Source: Comamonas testosteroni (lineage in GTDB: Bacteria > Pseudomonadota > Gammaproteobacteria > Burkholderiales > Burkholderiaceae_C). Taken from it: DNA of 64,000 bases. The translations under genes and the position numbers were made by a program. The stretch's first letter is position 1; every line of letters begins with the position of its first letter. The notes below the pieces were generated by a model that was not told the DNA's origin, did not search any database, and saw only the letters and a program-made list of their open reading frames with translations. Positions 1 through 8,298 of the stretch are shown piece after piece. The stretch spans positions 1 through 64,000 of the forward strand of contig NZ_AWOR01000048.1 of the NCBI RefSeq assembly GCF_000761245.1, given 5' to 3'.

Positions 1-2
1 GC

Positions 3-194
3 TCTTCAAATACGCAGCCACTCAGCACTGATAGACACCAAGCAGAGTACCTGCTGACAAAGCGACTCAGCTTCGCCCCCCATGTCGACATCGTGGGCGC
101 AACGCGTTTTGTTCCAAAGGAACGCCACGACAGTTTTTTGCGCCTAAATATCGAATACAATCCGCATCCCTCCAGGGTGAGAGCTGGGAATTGA
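3..194 (+). CDS. possible 3' end of a gene entering from the left
   Basis: The third forward frame is open from the left edge to a TGA at 192-194, giving about 63 residues with no internal stop (it reads ...RLSFAPHVDIVGATRF...). The alternating polar/hydrophobic pattern could be an outer-membrane beta strand region, but I recognise no family. It may be a chance open frame in a gene-poor area; the upstream sequence is needed to decide. Confidence 0.22.
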   Translation, partial: SSNTQPLSTDRHQAEYLLTKRLSFAPHVDIVGATRFVPKERHDSFLRLNIEYNPHPSRVRAGN

Positions 195-793
195 AATCCC
201 CCACAGCAGGGCGTTCCGGTCCAATCCGGCACTACATACCCAAGCCGAGAAGGCAGCTTCGCTCCATCCAGCCTTCCGTTCTCCACGCGAAAAGCAGGCG
301 CATCAATTACGCCACAGCCGCATGCCTTTCCCTTGCCGGGATAAGGCAGGATCTCTCTTGCTCGCTCATTTTTTCGAAGTTGCACAGTCACTGTGCATAA
401 CTTTGCACAATCTGGTGCGGACCTATGTCTTGCAATGCCATGCTTGGCATCGAGAGCATCGCCCCATCTGGCAAACATCCATTCGCTTCAATCCTTTAGC
501 ACATAGCAGGTCACCAGGGTCATTTCTCTCTGAGAAATGCCTTTTGAGCATCGCTGTGCTTGTACTGTCAACGAGATCCTTTGCTGTCAATCCGAGCAAC
601 CCAGGCTTGAGTCAAGCCACAAAAAAAGCGCTGTCCATGACAGCGCCTTTTTCCACAGATCATGTGGACATTATTGTGGATATCCGGTGAAATCCTGGTG
701 ATAACAGCACACAAGCCCTTGTACTTATGGGTTGAAAGGTAGGTTGCCTCCAAATCAGGCAATTGCAACCAAAGGGTTAACCCTTGATGATTT
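195..793. other. gene-poor stretch, no supported coding region
   Basis: No frame here looks like a protein of a known family, and base composition is visibly more AT-rich than the flanking genes. It contains one exact TTATNCACA-type DnaA box (reverse of TGTGCATAA at 392-400), a one-mismatch box at 675-683, and a strong terminator hairpin at 628-646. It may be a decayed region or a long intergenic leader. Confidence 0.5.
621..653. terminator. bidirectional intrinsic terminator
   Basis: Perfect 8-bp stem GCGCTGTC (628-635) / GACAGCGC (639-646) with a 3-nt loop, an A7 run before it (621-627) and a CTTTTT run after it. It could end transcripts from either side, notably the small gene at 794-1012 on the minus strand. 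Confidence 0.8.
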
Positions 794-1012
794 TCAGAGC
801 TGACGCCGGATCACTAGTCGCCCCGACTCGGTGATATGCCAGTGCTTTTCTGCGTCCTGCTCCACCAGCCCCCGCTCCAGCAGGCGCCTGGAGAGATACT
901 CCTTGGCGGCCGACCACAGGGAGACATCCTCGCCCAGCTCCAGCTTCTTGAGCGTTTCCAATTCATCGACCGTAGGTTCATACACAGGTGCGCGATAGAC
1001 TGCGGTTTGCAT
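794..1012 (-). CDS. hypothetical small protein, winged-helix-like
   Basis: The 72-residue product starts MQTAVYRAPVYEP; this start was chosen because AGGAG lies 7 nt upstream (reverse strand of 1020-1024), whereas the longer reading starting at 1102 has no such site. The C-terminal half (EYLSRRLLERGLVEQ followed by a WHITESGRLVI-like beta hairpin) resembles the recognition helix and wing of a small winged-helix protein, so a DNA-binding role is possible. There is no known family I can name. It is separated from cidA-like gene at 1212 by a divergent promoter region of about 200 nt. Confidence 0.65.
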   Translation of the reverse strand: MQTAVYRAPVYEPTVDELETLKKLELGEDVSLWSAAKEYLSRRLLERGLVEQDAEKHWHITESGRLVIRRQL

Positions 1013-1211
1013 GGTGACTTCTCCTAAGCTCGTGCGATGACTGGCCGCTTCGGCTACGAAGCGCCTGAGATCCAAGATAAACCTGTCATCAGCGACACGC
1101 AATAGTTACCTGCCTGCTTTACCTTTATTCACCCGAGCTATACCCCACCCTCACAGAGTTGGCAGCCTGGCAACAGGCTGCCAACTCATTATTCAGGAGC
1201 TGACCACCTTT

Positions 1212-1601
1212 ATGCTGTATGCGCTTGCTGTACTTTTCGCCTTCCAGCTACTGGGTGAGTTCCTGGCCCGCTTTACGGGCTTGCCTCTGCCCGGTGCGCT
1301 GATCGGCACCCTGCTTTTGCTGCTGGGCCTGCTGTTTTACAAACGTCTACCCAAGACACTGGAAGACACGGCTCAGGTGCTGTTGCAGAACATGATGCTG
1401 CTTTTCATCCCCGTCATTGCGGGCGTGATGCTGGAATTCGACCATCTGCGCCGCGAATGGCTGCCGTTTGTGCTGGCCTGCATTGCCGGCGCGGCCATCA
1501 CATTCACCGCAACCGCCCTCACCTTCCGCCTCTGCCTGCAGCGCCAGCGCACTCGCAAGCCGGATGAGGAGTCCGCCGCAAAGCAGGAGGCCAACGTATG
1601 A
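1212..1601 (+). CDS. CidA/LrgA family membrane protein
   Basis: The 129-residue protein has four hydrophobic segments (roughly 1-20, 27-45, 58-78, 84-108) and the CidA/LrgA signature with a PLPGALIGTLLL stretch near residue 25. The family is described as holin-like or antiholin-like and works with an LrgB/CidB partner; in some bacteria the pair affects murein hydrolase activity or export of small organic acids. The next gene overlaps it by the ATGA tetranucleotide, so the two are translationally coupled. The hydrophilic C-terminal tail (RKPDEESAAKQEA) should be cytoplasmic. Confidence 0.9.
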   Translation: MLYALAVLFAFQLLGEFLARFTGLPLPGALIGTLLLLLGLLFYKRLPKTLEDTAQVLLQNMMLLFIPVIAGVMLEFDHLRREWLPFVLACIAGAAITFTATALTFRLCLQRQRTRKPDEESAAKQEANV

Positions 1602-2338
1602 GCACCTCACTGCTTGAGCGTCTGCACACCACCTGGCTGAGCCTTGCCGAAGGCTCGCCCCTGCCCTGGCTGGTGCTGACTATGCTGGTCTATATGGCGG
1701 CCATGGCCGTCTACAGAAAAAGCGGTAACCGCCCCCTGTTGATACCGGTGTTTACGGGCGTGGTGGTCATCGTCGCCATTCTGATGATCACGGGCACGCC
1801 TTATGCCACCTACCGCAGCGGCGTATCCCTGCTGGGCCTGATGATAGGGCCGGCCACCGTGGCACTGGCCATCCCGCTGTACGCCCAGCGCGAACGCATC
1901 AGCCAGCTGTGGCTGCCCATCAGCGTGGCACTGCTGGTGGGCTGTCTGGTCGCACTGTTTTCAGCTCTGGGCATTGCCTGGGCTTTCGGCGGCTCCCAAG
2001 CCACGCTGATCGCCGTGGCCCCCAAGTCGGCCACCATTCCCATCGCCCTGCCCATGGCCGAGCGCTTCGGCGGAACACCCTCGCTAGCTGCCGTAGCGGT
2101 GGCCATTACCGGCATCAGCGGCACCATGATGGCGCCGCTGCTGTGCCGCGTACTGCGTCTCAAGGATCCGGCGGTGCAGGGCTTTGCCATCGGACTCACG
2201 GCCCATGCAATTGGCACGGCACGCGCCATTCAGCTCAACCCCACAGCCGCTGCGTTCTCCGCCCTGGCCATGGGCTTGAACGGCGTGGCCACGGCTGTGC
2301 TGATGCCTCTGGTGCTGGCGATTACTCCCTGGATCTAA
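1598..2338 (+). CDS. LrgB family membrane protein
   Basis: The 246-residue polytopic membrane protein has the LrgB/CidB pattern, with the conserved GPATVALAIPLY segment near residue 85 and the SATIPIA stretch near 145. It overlaps the CidA/LrgA-like gene by 4 bases and should be co-expressed with it. The role is inner-membrane partner of the holin-like protein; the physiological substrate is not shown by the sequence. No divergent LysR regulator (as in S. aureus cidR) sits directly upstream. Confidence 0.9.
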   Translation: MSTSLLERLHTTWLSLAEGSPLPWLVLTMLVYMAAMAVYRKSGNRPLLIPVFTGVVVIVAILMITGTPYATYRSGVSLLGLMIGPATVALAIPLYAQRERISQLWLPISVALLVGCLVALFSALGIAWAFGGSQATLIAVAPKSATIPIALPMAERFGGTPSLAAVAVAITGISGTMMAPLLCRVLRLKDPAVQGFAIGLTAHAIGTARAIQLNPTAAAFSALAMGLNGVATAVLMPLVLAITPWI

Positions 2339-2341
2339 AAC

Positions 2342-2385
2342 AATAGCTGCTAGTACTTGATTCATAAACGCTGGCAGCTATTTTT
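2342..2385. terminator. AGCTGC-type palindrome acting as convergent terminator
   Basis: Perfect inverted repeat AATAGCTGC (2342-2350) / GCAGCTATT (2374-2382) followed by TTT, lying between two convergent genes that stop at 2338 and 2388. The same AGCTGC/GCGCTT style recurs at 5925, 42547 and, as a half, 50510, so it is both a likely terminator and a member of a dispersed repeat family. Confidence 0.65.
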
Positions 2386-2387
2386 GA

Positions 2388-3344
2388 CTAACTTTTACGC
2401 TCGCTACGCCTGTAGGCTGCAAGCGCCCCCAGAACCAGTACCATCCCCAGCCACTGCACCGGCTGCGGCTTGGCACCAAACCAGAGCAAGTCCACCAGCA
2501 AAGCCATGACGGGGTAAATAAAGGACAGACCGGCGATCGCCTGTGCCTGCAATCTTTGAAATGCCGTGTACATCAGCGTGTACATCCAGGCCGTATGCAC
2601 CAGGCCCAGCACCAGCACCGCACTCCAGGCCTTGGGACTGAAGAGTGCCTGGGCGCGCAGCTCCCACACCCAGGGCAGCAAGCTCAGCGCCCCCACCAGC
2701 ATCTGCAGCATCGCGATCTGCGCCGGCGCAAGCCGCCTGAGCCGCTGGGTGGCCAGGGTGGCCATGGCATAAAGACCGGCTGCCAACAGTGCCAGCACAA
2801 TGCCCAAGGATTGCCCTTGCGACGCCTGCTGCTCAGACAGCCCGACCAGGCCGCTGCTCAAGCCCACGCCGATCAGCGCCAGTACCAGCCAGGGCAGCCG
2901 GCTGAGCGGCAGAGGCTCGCCCTGCAACAGAGCGGCCAGCAGCAACAGCAAGAAGGGCTGCACGTGATAGACCACCGTGGCGATGGCAATGCCGCTGTAT
3001 TCATAGGCACGAAACAGGCACAGCCAATTGACGATGAGCGCCACCGCCCCCAGCAGCAGCCAGCCGCTCTCGCGCCAGCTCGGCCTGGACCACTGGCCCG
3101 ACCAAAGCACCCAGGCTGCCAGCCCGAGGCCGCCGAGCAGACAACGCAACCACACCACCCACAGCACGGGCAGGCCGCTCTCCAACACCAGCAGGCCGAT
3201 GGTTCCGGAAAGCGCCATGGCCAGCACCATGCGCCAGTTGCCGCCAGCTGCTGCATTGGATGGCGAGGTGGCGGCCACAACCGGCTTGGAAGCCAGCGCC
3301 TGCAAAGAAGAAGAGGTCTGAGAAGTCATGATGGCATCGTCCAT
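2388..3344 (-). CDS. EamA/DMT superfamily exporter
   Basis: The product of about 318 residues has ten hydrophobic segments arranged as two EamA repeats (about residues 40-165 and 180-315), typical of inner-membrane drug/metabolite transporters that export amino acids or small metabolites. The ATG at 3344 is preceded by an in-frame TTG at 3347; an alternative ATG lies at 3329, and none has a strong ribosome site, so the start is uncertain by six codons. It is divergent from the LysR gene at 3417, which probably regulates it. The substrate cannot be told. Confidence 0.88.
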   Translation of the reverse strand: MDDAIMTSQTSSSLQALASKPVVAATSPSNAAAGGNWRMVLAMALSGTIGLLVLESGLPVLWVVWLRCLLGGLGLAAWVLWSGQWSRPSWRESGWLLLGAVALIVNWLCLFRAYEYSGIAIATVVYHVQPFLLLLLAALLQGEPLPLSRLPWLVLALIGVGLSSGLVGLSEQQASQGQSLGIVLALLAAGLYAMATLATQRLRRLAPAQIAMLQMLVGALSLLPWVWELRAQALFSPKAWSAVLVLGLVHTAWMYTLMYTAFQRLQAQAIAGLSFIYPVMALLVDLLWFGAKPQPVQWLGMVLVLGALAAYRRSERKS

Positions 3345-3416
3345 CAATCACATTCATGCATCAATAAAGCTTTATTCCACTTACTATTACCCAGAGATCA
3401 ACAATCAAACTGAACC

Positions 3417-4361
3417 ATGAGCACAGAGCCCGGCCTGCTTCCTGAAATGCTGGTTTTCGCCAAGGTGGTGGATCTGCGCAGCTTTGCCGCCGCCGCGCGG
3501 CAACTGGATCTGACCACCTCGGCCGTCAGCCGCAGCGTGGGCCGACTGGAAGCCCATTGGGGCGTGCGGCTGCTGCATCGCACGACCCGCTCCCTGTCCC
3601 TGACCGAGCTGGGTGCCGAGATCTATGCCGCCTGCAGCCAGCTGGCTCAGACCGCCAGCGATATCCACGCCATTGCCGGCCATTACAGCGGCGTGCCGCG
3701 CGGCACGGTGCGACTGACGGCGCCGACCATCTTTGGGGAAATCTGGCTCAGCGCACAGCTGCCCGCCCTGCGCCGCCAATGGCCCGAGCTCGAGGTCGCC
3801 GTCAGCCTCAGCGATCAGATGCAGGACCTGGCTCAGCAAGGCCTGGACCTGGCCATTCGCCTGACCCGGCCCGAACAGCTGCCGCCGCATATGGTGGCGC
3901 GCGAGCTGCGCCAAGTGCGCTACATCGCCGTGGCCTCGCCGGCCTACCTCAAGGGCCTGATCAAGCCCCCCAAGCACCCGCAGGAGCTGGGCCGCGAGCA
4001 TGGCGTGGCATGCATCACGTTGGGCTATGGCGACTTCCAGAACCGGCTGCAATGGGTACACGGCCAAGATCGCAGCTCGGTGCCTGTCGCGACCGAAGTC
4101 GCCGTTCACTCTCCTTTGTCCATGGACAGCAGCACCGGAATCATCAATCTGGCGCTGCAGCACCAGGGCATAGGCCTGGTGGCAGACTTTGCCGCCCAGG
4201 CTGTGTTGCACAGTGGCGCGCTGGTACAGGTTCTGCCCGACTGGCAACTGACGGGCAATTACGCGCCGCGCACCGCTTATGCACTGTATATGCCCTCGCG
4301 CCACCTGCCGCTCAAGGTGAGGGCGCTGATTGATCACCTGGTCGAAGCAGGCAAGCATTAA
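3417..4361 (+). CDS. LysR family transcriptional regulator
   Basis: The 314-residue protein has an N-terminal helix-turn-helix (about 20-65, FAAAARQLDLTTSAVSRSV then LLHRTTRSLSLT), followed by a periplasmic-binding-like effector domain (about 95-305). The RTTRSLSLTELG linker is typical of the CrgA/AaeR subgroup. It is divergent from the EamA exporter gene with about 70 nt between starts, the standard LysR arrangement, so it likely controls that exporter and itself. The effector is unknown. Confidence 0.92.
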   Translation: MSTEPGLLPEMLVFAKVVDLRSFAAAARQLDLTTSAVSRSVGRLEAHWGVRLLHRTTRSLSLTELGAEIYAACSQLAQTASDIHAIAGHYSGVPRGTVRLTAPTIFGEIWLSAQLPALRRQWPELEVAVSLSDQMQDLAQQGLDLAIRLTRPEQLPPHMVARELRQVRYIAVASPAYLKGLIKPPKHPQELGREHGVACITLGYGDFQNRLQWVHGQDRSSVPVATEVAVHSPLSMDSSTGIINLALQHQGIGLVADFAAQAVLHSGALVQVLPDWQLTGNYAPRTAYALYMPSRHLPLKVRALIDHLVEAGKH

Positions 4362-4477
4362 ACCCATGACTCAAACTGACCCAGCCGCAGCGGCCTGATG
4401 GCCAGCCGTATCGACAGTCGCTGCGGCGGCTTCCGGCCAGAAAAGAGCACGCACTTCAGCACAGGCATAAGGCAGGA

Positions 4478-4936
4478 TTAAGGCAGGATCAGTGCCATAC
4501 CGCTCAACATGCTGCCCGCATCAGCGAAGGCGCGGCCCAGCCCCGATTGCAAAACCGGCCCCGTGAAGCAGGAGAGCGCCACGCCGGTCAGTGCTGCAGA
4601 AATGGCAAGACTCGGCGCCCAGTTCCTGAAGAACAGCTGGCCGTAAAAAGAGACCCATGCGATCACCGTCAGCACTGCCATGGCCTACCATAGCCCGGGC
4701 GGGTAGCGGCTGCTGCCACCGAAGTGCGCCGTGCTGTCATGAATCGACTTCAGACTCGCCGGGAGCAGCGTGAAATAGGAATCCAAGTACAGGCCCATCA
4801 CAGGAATCGCCATGGAGGCAAGAACTATGGCCCGGTATGTCGACTTTTCAATTTCCTCCCTTTCGCTGGTTGCGCCGCACATCGCATCGGGATATCCCCA
4901 TTCGACCACGACAAGCTTGTGGACAAAGTCAAGCAC
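4478..4936 (-). pseudogene. small membrane protein interrupted by in-frame stop
   Basis: Two open segments (4685-4936 and 4478-4681) are in the same frame and separated only by a TAG at 4685-4687 and one further codon; the residue before the stop is Trp, so a TGG-to-TAG change in a WW pair would explain it. Together they give about 150 residues with three or four hydrophobic segments (RAIVLASMAIPVMGLYL; MAVLTVIAWVSFYG; LAISAALTGVALSCF). I do not recognise the family. The first dozen residues of the upper segment come from a repeated element at 4911, so the true start is probably internal. It could instead be two tiny genes. Confidence 0.4.
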
Positions 4937-4950
4937 TCAACGGGATAAGC
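4911..4950 (+). repeat. dispersed element copy 1 (ACAAGCTTGTGGACAAA)
   Basis: ACAAGCTTGTGGACAAA at 4911-4927, then 17 nt, then ATAAGC. The second copy at 5106 has the identical 17-nt core and the identical 17-nt spacing to ATAAGC, although the spacer sequence differs. Confidence 0.55.
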
Positions 4951-5105
4951 CAGTCAAGCCATTGTTCTCAAAAGACTTTTGAAAGCATGCTTAAATTTTA
5001 AGCAAATCACACCCCGGGTCGCTCAAAACCTGCCAAATCTGCATTTCATAGCAGCTCAGGCAGGCCTGAATTGGGCTGCAGAGCAGTTCTCCCCAGTAAA
5101 TCGCT

Positions 5106-5145
5106 ACAAGCTTGTGGACAAACCCCGGCAACGCCTTGAATAAGC
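5106..5145 (+). repeat. dispersed element copy 2 (ACAAGCTTGTGGACAAA)
   Basis: Second copy of the element at 4911, 195 bp downstream, in a 290-nt gene-free gap before tenA. The inner part (CCCCGGCAACGCCTTGA) looks like the fuller version. Function unknown. Confidence 0.55.
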
Positions 5146-5224
5146 GAGCTAAGTCCTTGTCAGCGCAGGACAATCGGGGAGCTGATTATTTTTTAATCAA
5201 CACCCCATCGGAGCCACCAAGCTC

Positions 5225-5896
5225 TCAGCGCAGTGGCCCTTGCCAATCGGCCAGGCGATAGGCACTGTCCCAGAACTGCCATTCCAGCCGGGCCGCATCC
5301 TTGTAGGCTGCATGCATGGCCGTGCGCGTGGTCTCGGTGGCCTCCTCGGCCAGGCGATCCACCGTGGCGCAGACGCCGCGCACCGCCGCATGAAACTCCT
5401 CGCTGGCATAGGTGTCCACCCAGGCCTGATAAGGATTGTCTTTGGCCGAGCGCGCATGAATGTCGCGCCCCACCTCGGCATAGATCCAGAAGCAGGGCAG
5501 CAGCGCGGCCACGGCCACCGGGTAAGTGGCGCTCCAGGCCGTGGCCAGCAGATAGCTGGTGTAGTGATGGCAGGCCGGCGTCAGCGGCGTGGCTGCAAAC
5601 TGCTCGGGCGTCACGCCGAATTCACGCATGAAGCCGCCATGCAAGGCGCGCTCCACCACCACGGCCTCATTGGCAGCATTGGCAAACTGCACCACGCCTT
5701 CGGCGTTATCGGATTTGGCCGCCGTCACGGCCAGCGCGCGGCCATACGCAACGAGGTAGTGCGCATCCTGAATCATGTAGTGGCAAAAGCGCTCCCGGCT
5801 CAGCGTGCCGGCCGCCAGCTCCTGGTTGAAGGGCAGCTCCAAGGTACTTTGAAACAGCGCCTGGTTGGCATTCCACAGACTTTGGCTGAATGACAT
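5225..5896 (-). CDS. tenA: TenA family aminopyrimidine aminohydrolase (thiaminase II)
   Basis: TenA-family enzymes hydrolyse thiamine breakdown products such as aminomethyl-pyrimidine to HMP for thiamine salvage. Counting from the ATG at 5896, the 223-residue product has Asp44, Tyr47, Tyr112, Cys135 (in LLPCFWIY), Tyr139, Tyr163 and Glu205 (in LEWQFWD), exactly the positions of the B. subtilis TenA active site. This start was chosen because GGAGAG lies about 8 nt upstream; a GTG five codons earlier is the alternative. It stands alone, with no thi genes nearby and no thiamine-pyrophosphate riboswitch that I can see upstream. Confidence 0.93.
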   Translation of the reverse strand: MSFSQSLWNANQALFQSTLELPFNQELAAGTLSRERFCHYMIQDAHYLVAYGRALAVTAAKSDNAEGVVQFANAANEAVVVERALHGGFMREFGVTPEQFAATPLTPACHHYTSYLLATAWSATYPVAVAALLPCFWIYAEVGRDIHARSAKDNPYQAWVDTYASEEFHAAVRGVCATVDRLAEEATETTRTAMHAAYKDAARLEWQFWDSAYRLADWQGPLR

Positions 5897-5924
5897 GATT
5901 CGACTCTCCACTGCAAAAATTCAT

Positions 5925-5949
5925 AGCAGCCAGCGCTTTGCTGGCTGCT
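5925..5949. repeat. inverted repeat upstream of tenA
   Basis: Perfect 10-bp inverted repeat AGCAGCCAGC (5925-5934) / GCTGGCTGCT (5940-5949) with a 5-nt loop, in the leader or promoter of tenA on the minus strand. It resembles the AGCTGC-type palindromes elsewhere in the window. Confidence 0.5.
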
Positions 5950-6133
5950 CTAGAAGCTGTTTTTACCTGAAATAAGCCATTTGCTATTCATACCGCTACG
6001 GCTTTGAGGTCAAAGCTGTATTGCAGCTGATGCGCTCCATTCGCCCCGAACTTGTCCGTTGATTCATACGAGCGCCAAACCAACAGACAGGGCCGAGGAA
6101 ACCATAGGCTCCAAAGACCTCATTAGCCCCATT

Positions 6134-6153
6134 GACTGACTGATCAGTCGGTT
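6134..6153. promoter_or_regulatory. TetR-type operator candidate
   Basis: Perfect 12-bp palindrome GACTGATCAGTC at 6138-6149, inside a longer imperfect one (TGACTGACTGATCAGTCGGT). It lies about 60 bp upstream of the Rieske oxygenase start, and a TetR gene follows downstream of the same cluster, so autologous control is the natural inference. Confidence 0.55.
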
Positions 6154-6211
6154 CATAGACTTGCATCAAGGAATCACCCAAACATCACATGGATTGGAAG
6201 GAGCCAGAGGA

Positions 6212-7399
6212 ATGAATACCAATTTTGCAAACGAGCTTCACCGCCGCGCCACACGTGCCATGCAAACCGGACTGGCCGACGCCGACACACAGGGCGGGCA
6301 GGTCGCAGTCTCCCAATACACCAGCGACGAGCAGACCACGCAGGAGCTGCGCCTGTTGCGCCAGTTTCCCCAGCCCGTGGCCGGTAGCTCATCCATTCCC
6401 ACGCCCGGCGCCTGGCTGTCGCTGACTCCATTTGATGTTCCGCTGCTGTTGGTCAGGCAATCCGACGGAGCCGTCCACGCTTTCTTGAACGTCTGTCGCC
6501 ACCGCGGCGCACGCGTTGTGGCCGAGGGCAGCGGCACCGAAGCACGAGCCTTCATCTGTCCCTACCACGCATGGACTTACCAGCCCGATGGCGACTTGCG
6601 AGGTGTTCCCGACTCCTTTGGCTTCCCACGCCTGAAGAAAGAGACGTCCGGTCTCAAAAGGCTGGCTGCCGTAGAGCGAGGCGGCGTCATCTGGGTGGTG
6701 CTGGACCCCACATCACCCATCAGAGATATCGGCACACACCTGGGCCCACTCATGGAGAACCTGGAGTCGCTGGACGGGCTCCACTCCCCCGTGTCCTATG
6801 CACAGCGCTCGCTCGAAGTCAACGCCAACTGGAAGCTGCTGACAGATGGCATCTTTGAAGCCTATCACTTCAAGGTTGCGCACCGCCAGACCATTGCCCA
6901 CATGTTCATGAACAACCTGCAACTGGTGGACGAATTTGACCTGCACCGACGCTTGTACCTCATCAAGTCCCGCTTTCCAAAAGAGCAACCCGAGGCAAAC
7001 GGCTTCGAGCCGCGCAAGTACGGCAACCTGACTTACTACTTCTTTCCCAACACGATGATCCTGGTCCAGCCCGACCACGGGCAGCTCAGCTACCTGGAGC
7101 CGCTCAGCGCCTCTCGCACCCGGATTCATGAAATCACGCTGATTCCGTCCGAGCCCGCTACGGACAAGGCTGCGGCGTACTGGAACGCCAACGTGGACCT
7201 GTACCGCCGGACTCTGGCCGAAGACTACGCCCTCGCAGAGTCCATACAGGCCGGCTTGGCCTCAGGCGCCAATGACAGTCTCACCTTTGGCTCTTTCGAG
7301 TACAGCGCGCCCCGCTTTCACACACAGCTCAAACAACAGCTGGACTCGCTCCAGCCCAGCCCTCAGACCCACAAGCCTGTGAAGACCACCACTAGCTGA
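6212..7399 (+). CDS. Rieske aromatic ring-hydroxylating oxygenase alpha subunit
   Basis: Oxygenase component that would hydroxylate an aromatic or other cyclic substrate using electrons from a separate reductase. In the 395-residue product the Rieske [2Fe-2S] ligands are Cys95-x-His97 and Cys116-x2-His119 (CRHRG, CPYHAW). The catalytic domain has Asp212, His219 and His224 in TDGIFEAYHFKVAH, the mononuclear-iron site with the electron-bridging Asp. The start at 6212 is preceded by AAGGAG at 6198-6203; the longer reading from 6161 is less likely. No beta subunit, ferredoxin or reductase is adjacent, so it probably belongs to the single-subunit (alpha-only) group. A decayed CoA ligase and a TetR gene follow. 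Confidence 0.9.
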   Translation: MNTNFANELHRRATRAMQTGLADADTQGGQVAVSQYTSDEQTTQELRLLRQFPQPVAGSSSIPTPGAWLSLTPFDVPLLLVRQSDGAVHAFLNVCRHRGARVVAEGSGTEARAFICPYHAWTYQPDGDLRGVPDSFGFPRLKKETSGLKRLAAVERGGVIWVVLDPTSPIRDIGTHLGPLMENLESLDGLHSPVSYAQRSLEVNANWKLLTDGIFEAYHFKVAHRQTIAHMFMNNLQLVDEFDLHRRLYLIKSRFPKEQPEANGFEPRKYGNLTYYFFPNTMILVQPDHGQLSYLEPLSASRTRIHEITLIPSEPATDKAAAYWNANVDLYRRTLAEDYALAESIQAGLASGANDSLTFGSFEYSAPRFHTQLKQQLDSLQPSPQTHKPVKTTTS

Positions 7400-7482
7400 C
7401 CCCTTTTCTCTGCATGTGCCGCTGCGTTAGGTTGAGCCACGACCACCTGCTGAGACCCACACAGCATTTCACGAGGCAAGCC

Positions 7483-8237
7483 ATGAGCGCCCAGAATCTG
7501 ATCGACTGCTTAATGCAGCAAAGAGCAATCCCTGCAAACCGCCCTGGTCACTGCCGGCCTCCGAGCTATCAGCTTTGCGGAGATGAACCGCCAGACCAAC
7601 CAGTTGGCGAATGCGCTGAAATCACTGGGGGTGGGATCGCAGGACCGGGTTGCTTTGCTGAGCAAGAGCCAGATTGATTTTGCTCAGCTGATTCTTGCCT
7701 GCGTGAAGATCGGCTCCGTTGGCATGCCGATCAGCTGGTCGCTTCAGCGTGGATGAGCTGCGCTTTGTGCTTGAAGATTCAGACGCCCGCGTGCTGATCA
7801 TCGACACGCAGTTTCTGGACCGTATCGGCGCTCGCAGTACTTCGTCAGGACTGCGCATCTCGACGACAGATGGTGCCGATCCCGAACACCAACGGCTGTC
7901 CGAGCAGTCGATCTCGCATGTACTCCCGGCACTTGCCATGATCAGCTTCCTGCTGACCCAGCCAGCCTGCCTGCCAATACTGACCTTGATTTCAGCCAGC
8001 TCAAACTCATCGCTTATGGAGCCCCCCATCACCGAACCCGTGCTGTAAGCAGCCATGCAGCGATTTAACTGCGATTTTTCACAGATCTGTGGACCGACTG
8101 AAGTTGCAGGCGTCGTCACCAACCTCCCCCGAAGGCCACCGCAAAGCAGATGGACTACCGCGCACGGAATCAGGCAAGCTGCTCAAGCGCCAACTACGCG
8201 CACCGTACTGGGCGGGACAAGAGCAGGCCATCAACTC
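7483..8237 (+). pseudogene. decayed AMP-dependent acyl-CoA ligase
   Basis: Fragments of one ligase can be read across three frames: an N-terminal part (SFAEMNRQTNQLANALKSLG..., DRVALLSKSQ), then FSVDELRFVLEDSDARVLI, then a short SFLLTQPA stretch, LIAYGAPPITEPVL followed by a TAA, then FNCDFSQICGPTEVAG and finally LPRTESGKLLKRQLR, the classic C-terminal lysine motif. There are at least two frameshifts, one in-frame stop, and two large internal losses (the AMP-binding TSGTTG-type loop region and the region before the C-terminal motif). A working ligase of this family has about 500 residues, so roughly half is gone. Its last fragment continues in frame into the TetR gene without a stop. Confidence 0.85.
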
Positions 8238-8298
8238 AACGAGCCACAGCACACGCGCCGCCCTCCGGCCTGTGCCCTCCCATTTCTATAATCACCGG

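Noticed and set aside
191..690. Two overlapping plus-strand open frames (69 and 122 codons) in the left gap
   Set aside because: No ribosome site, no family resemblance, the larger one overlaps a terminator, and composition is unlike that of the neighbouring genes.
5897..6160. Thiamine-pyrophosphate riboswitch before tenA
   Set aside because: The conserved CTGAGA and ACCTGAT-type blocks are not found on the minus strand; only a simple inverted repeat is present.
8089..8298. A 70-residue N-terminal extension of the TetR protein
   Set aside because: The residues match the C terminus of acyl-CoA ligases; they belong to the decayed gene and are open by accident.
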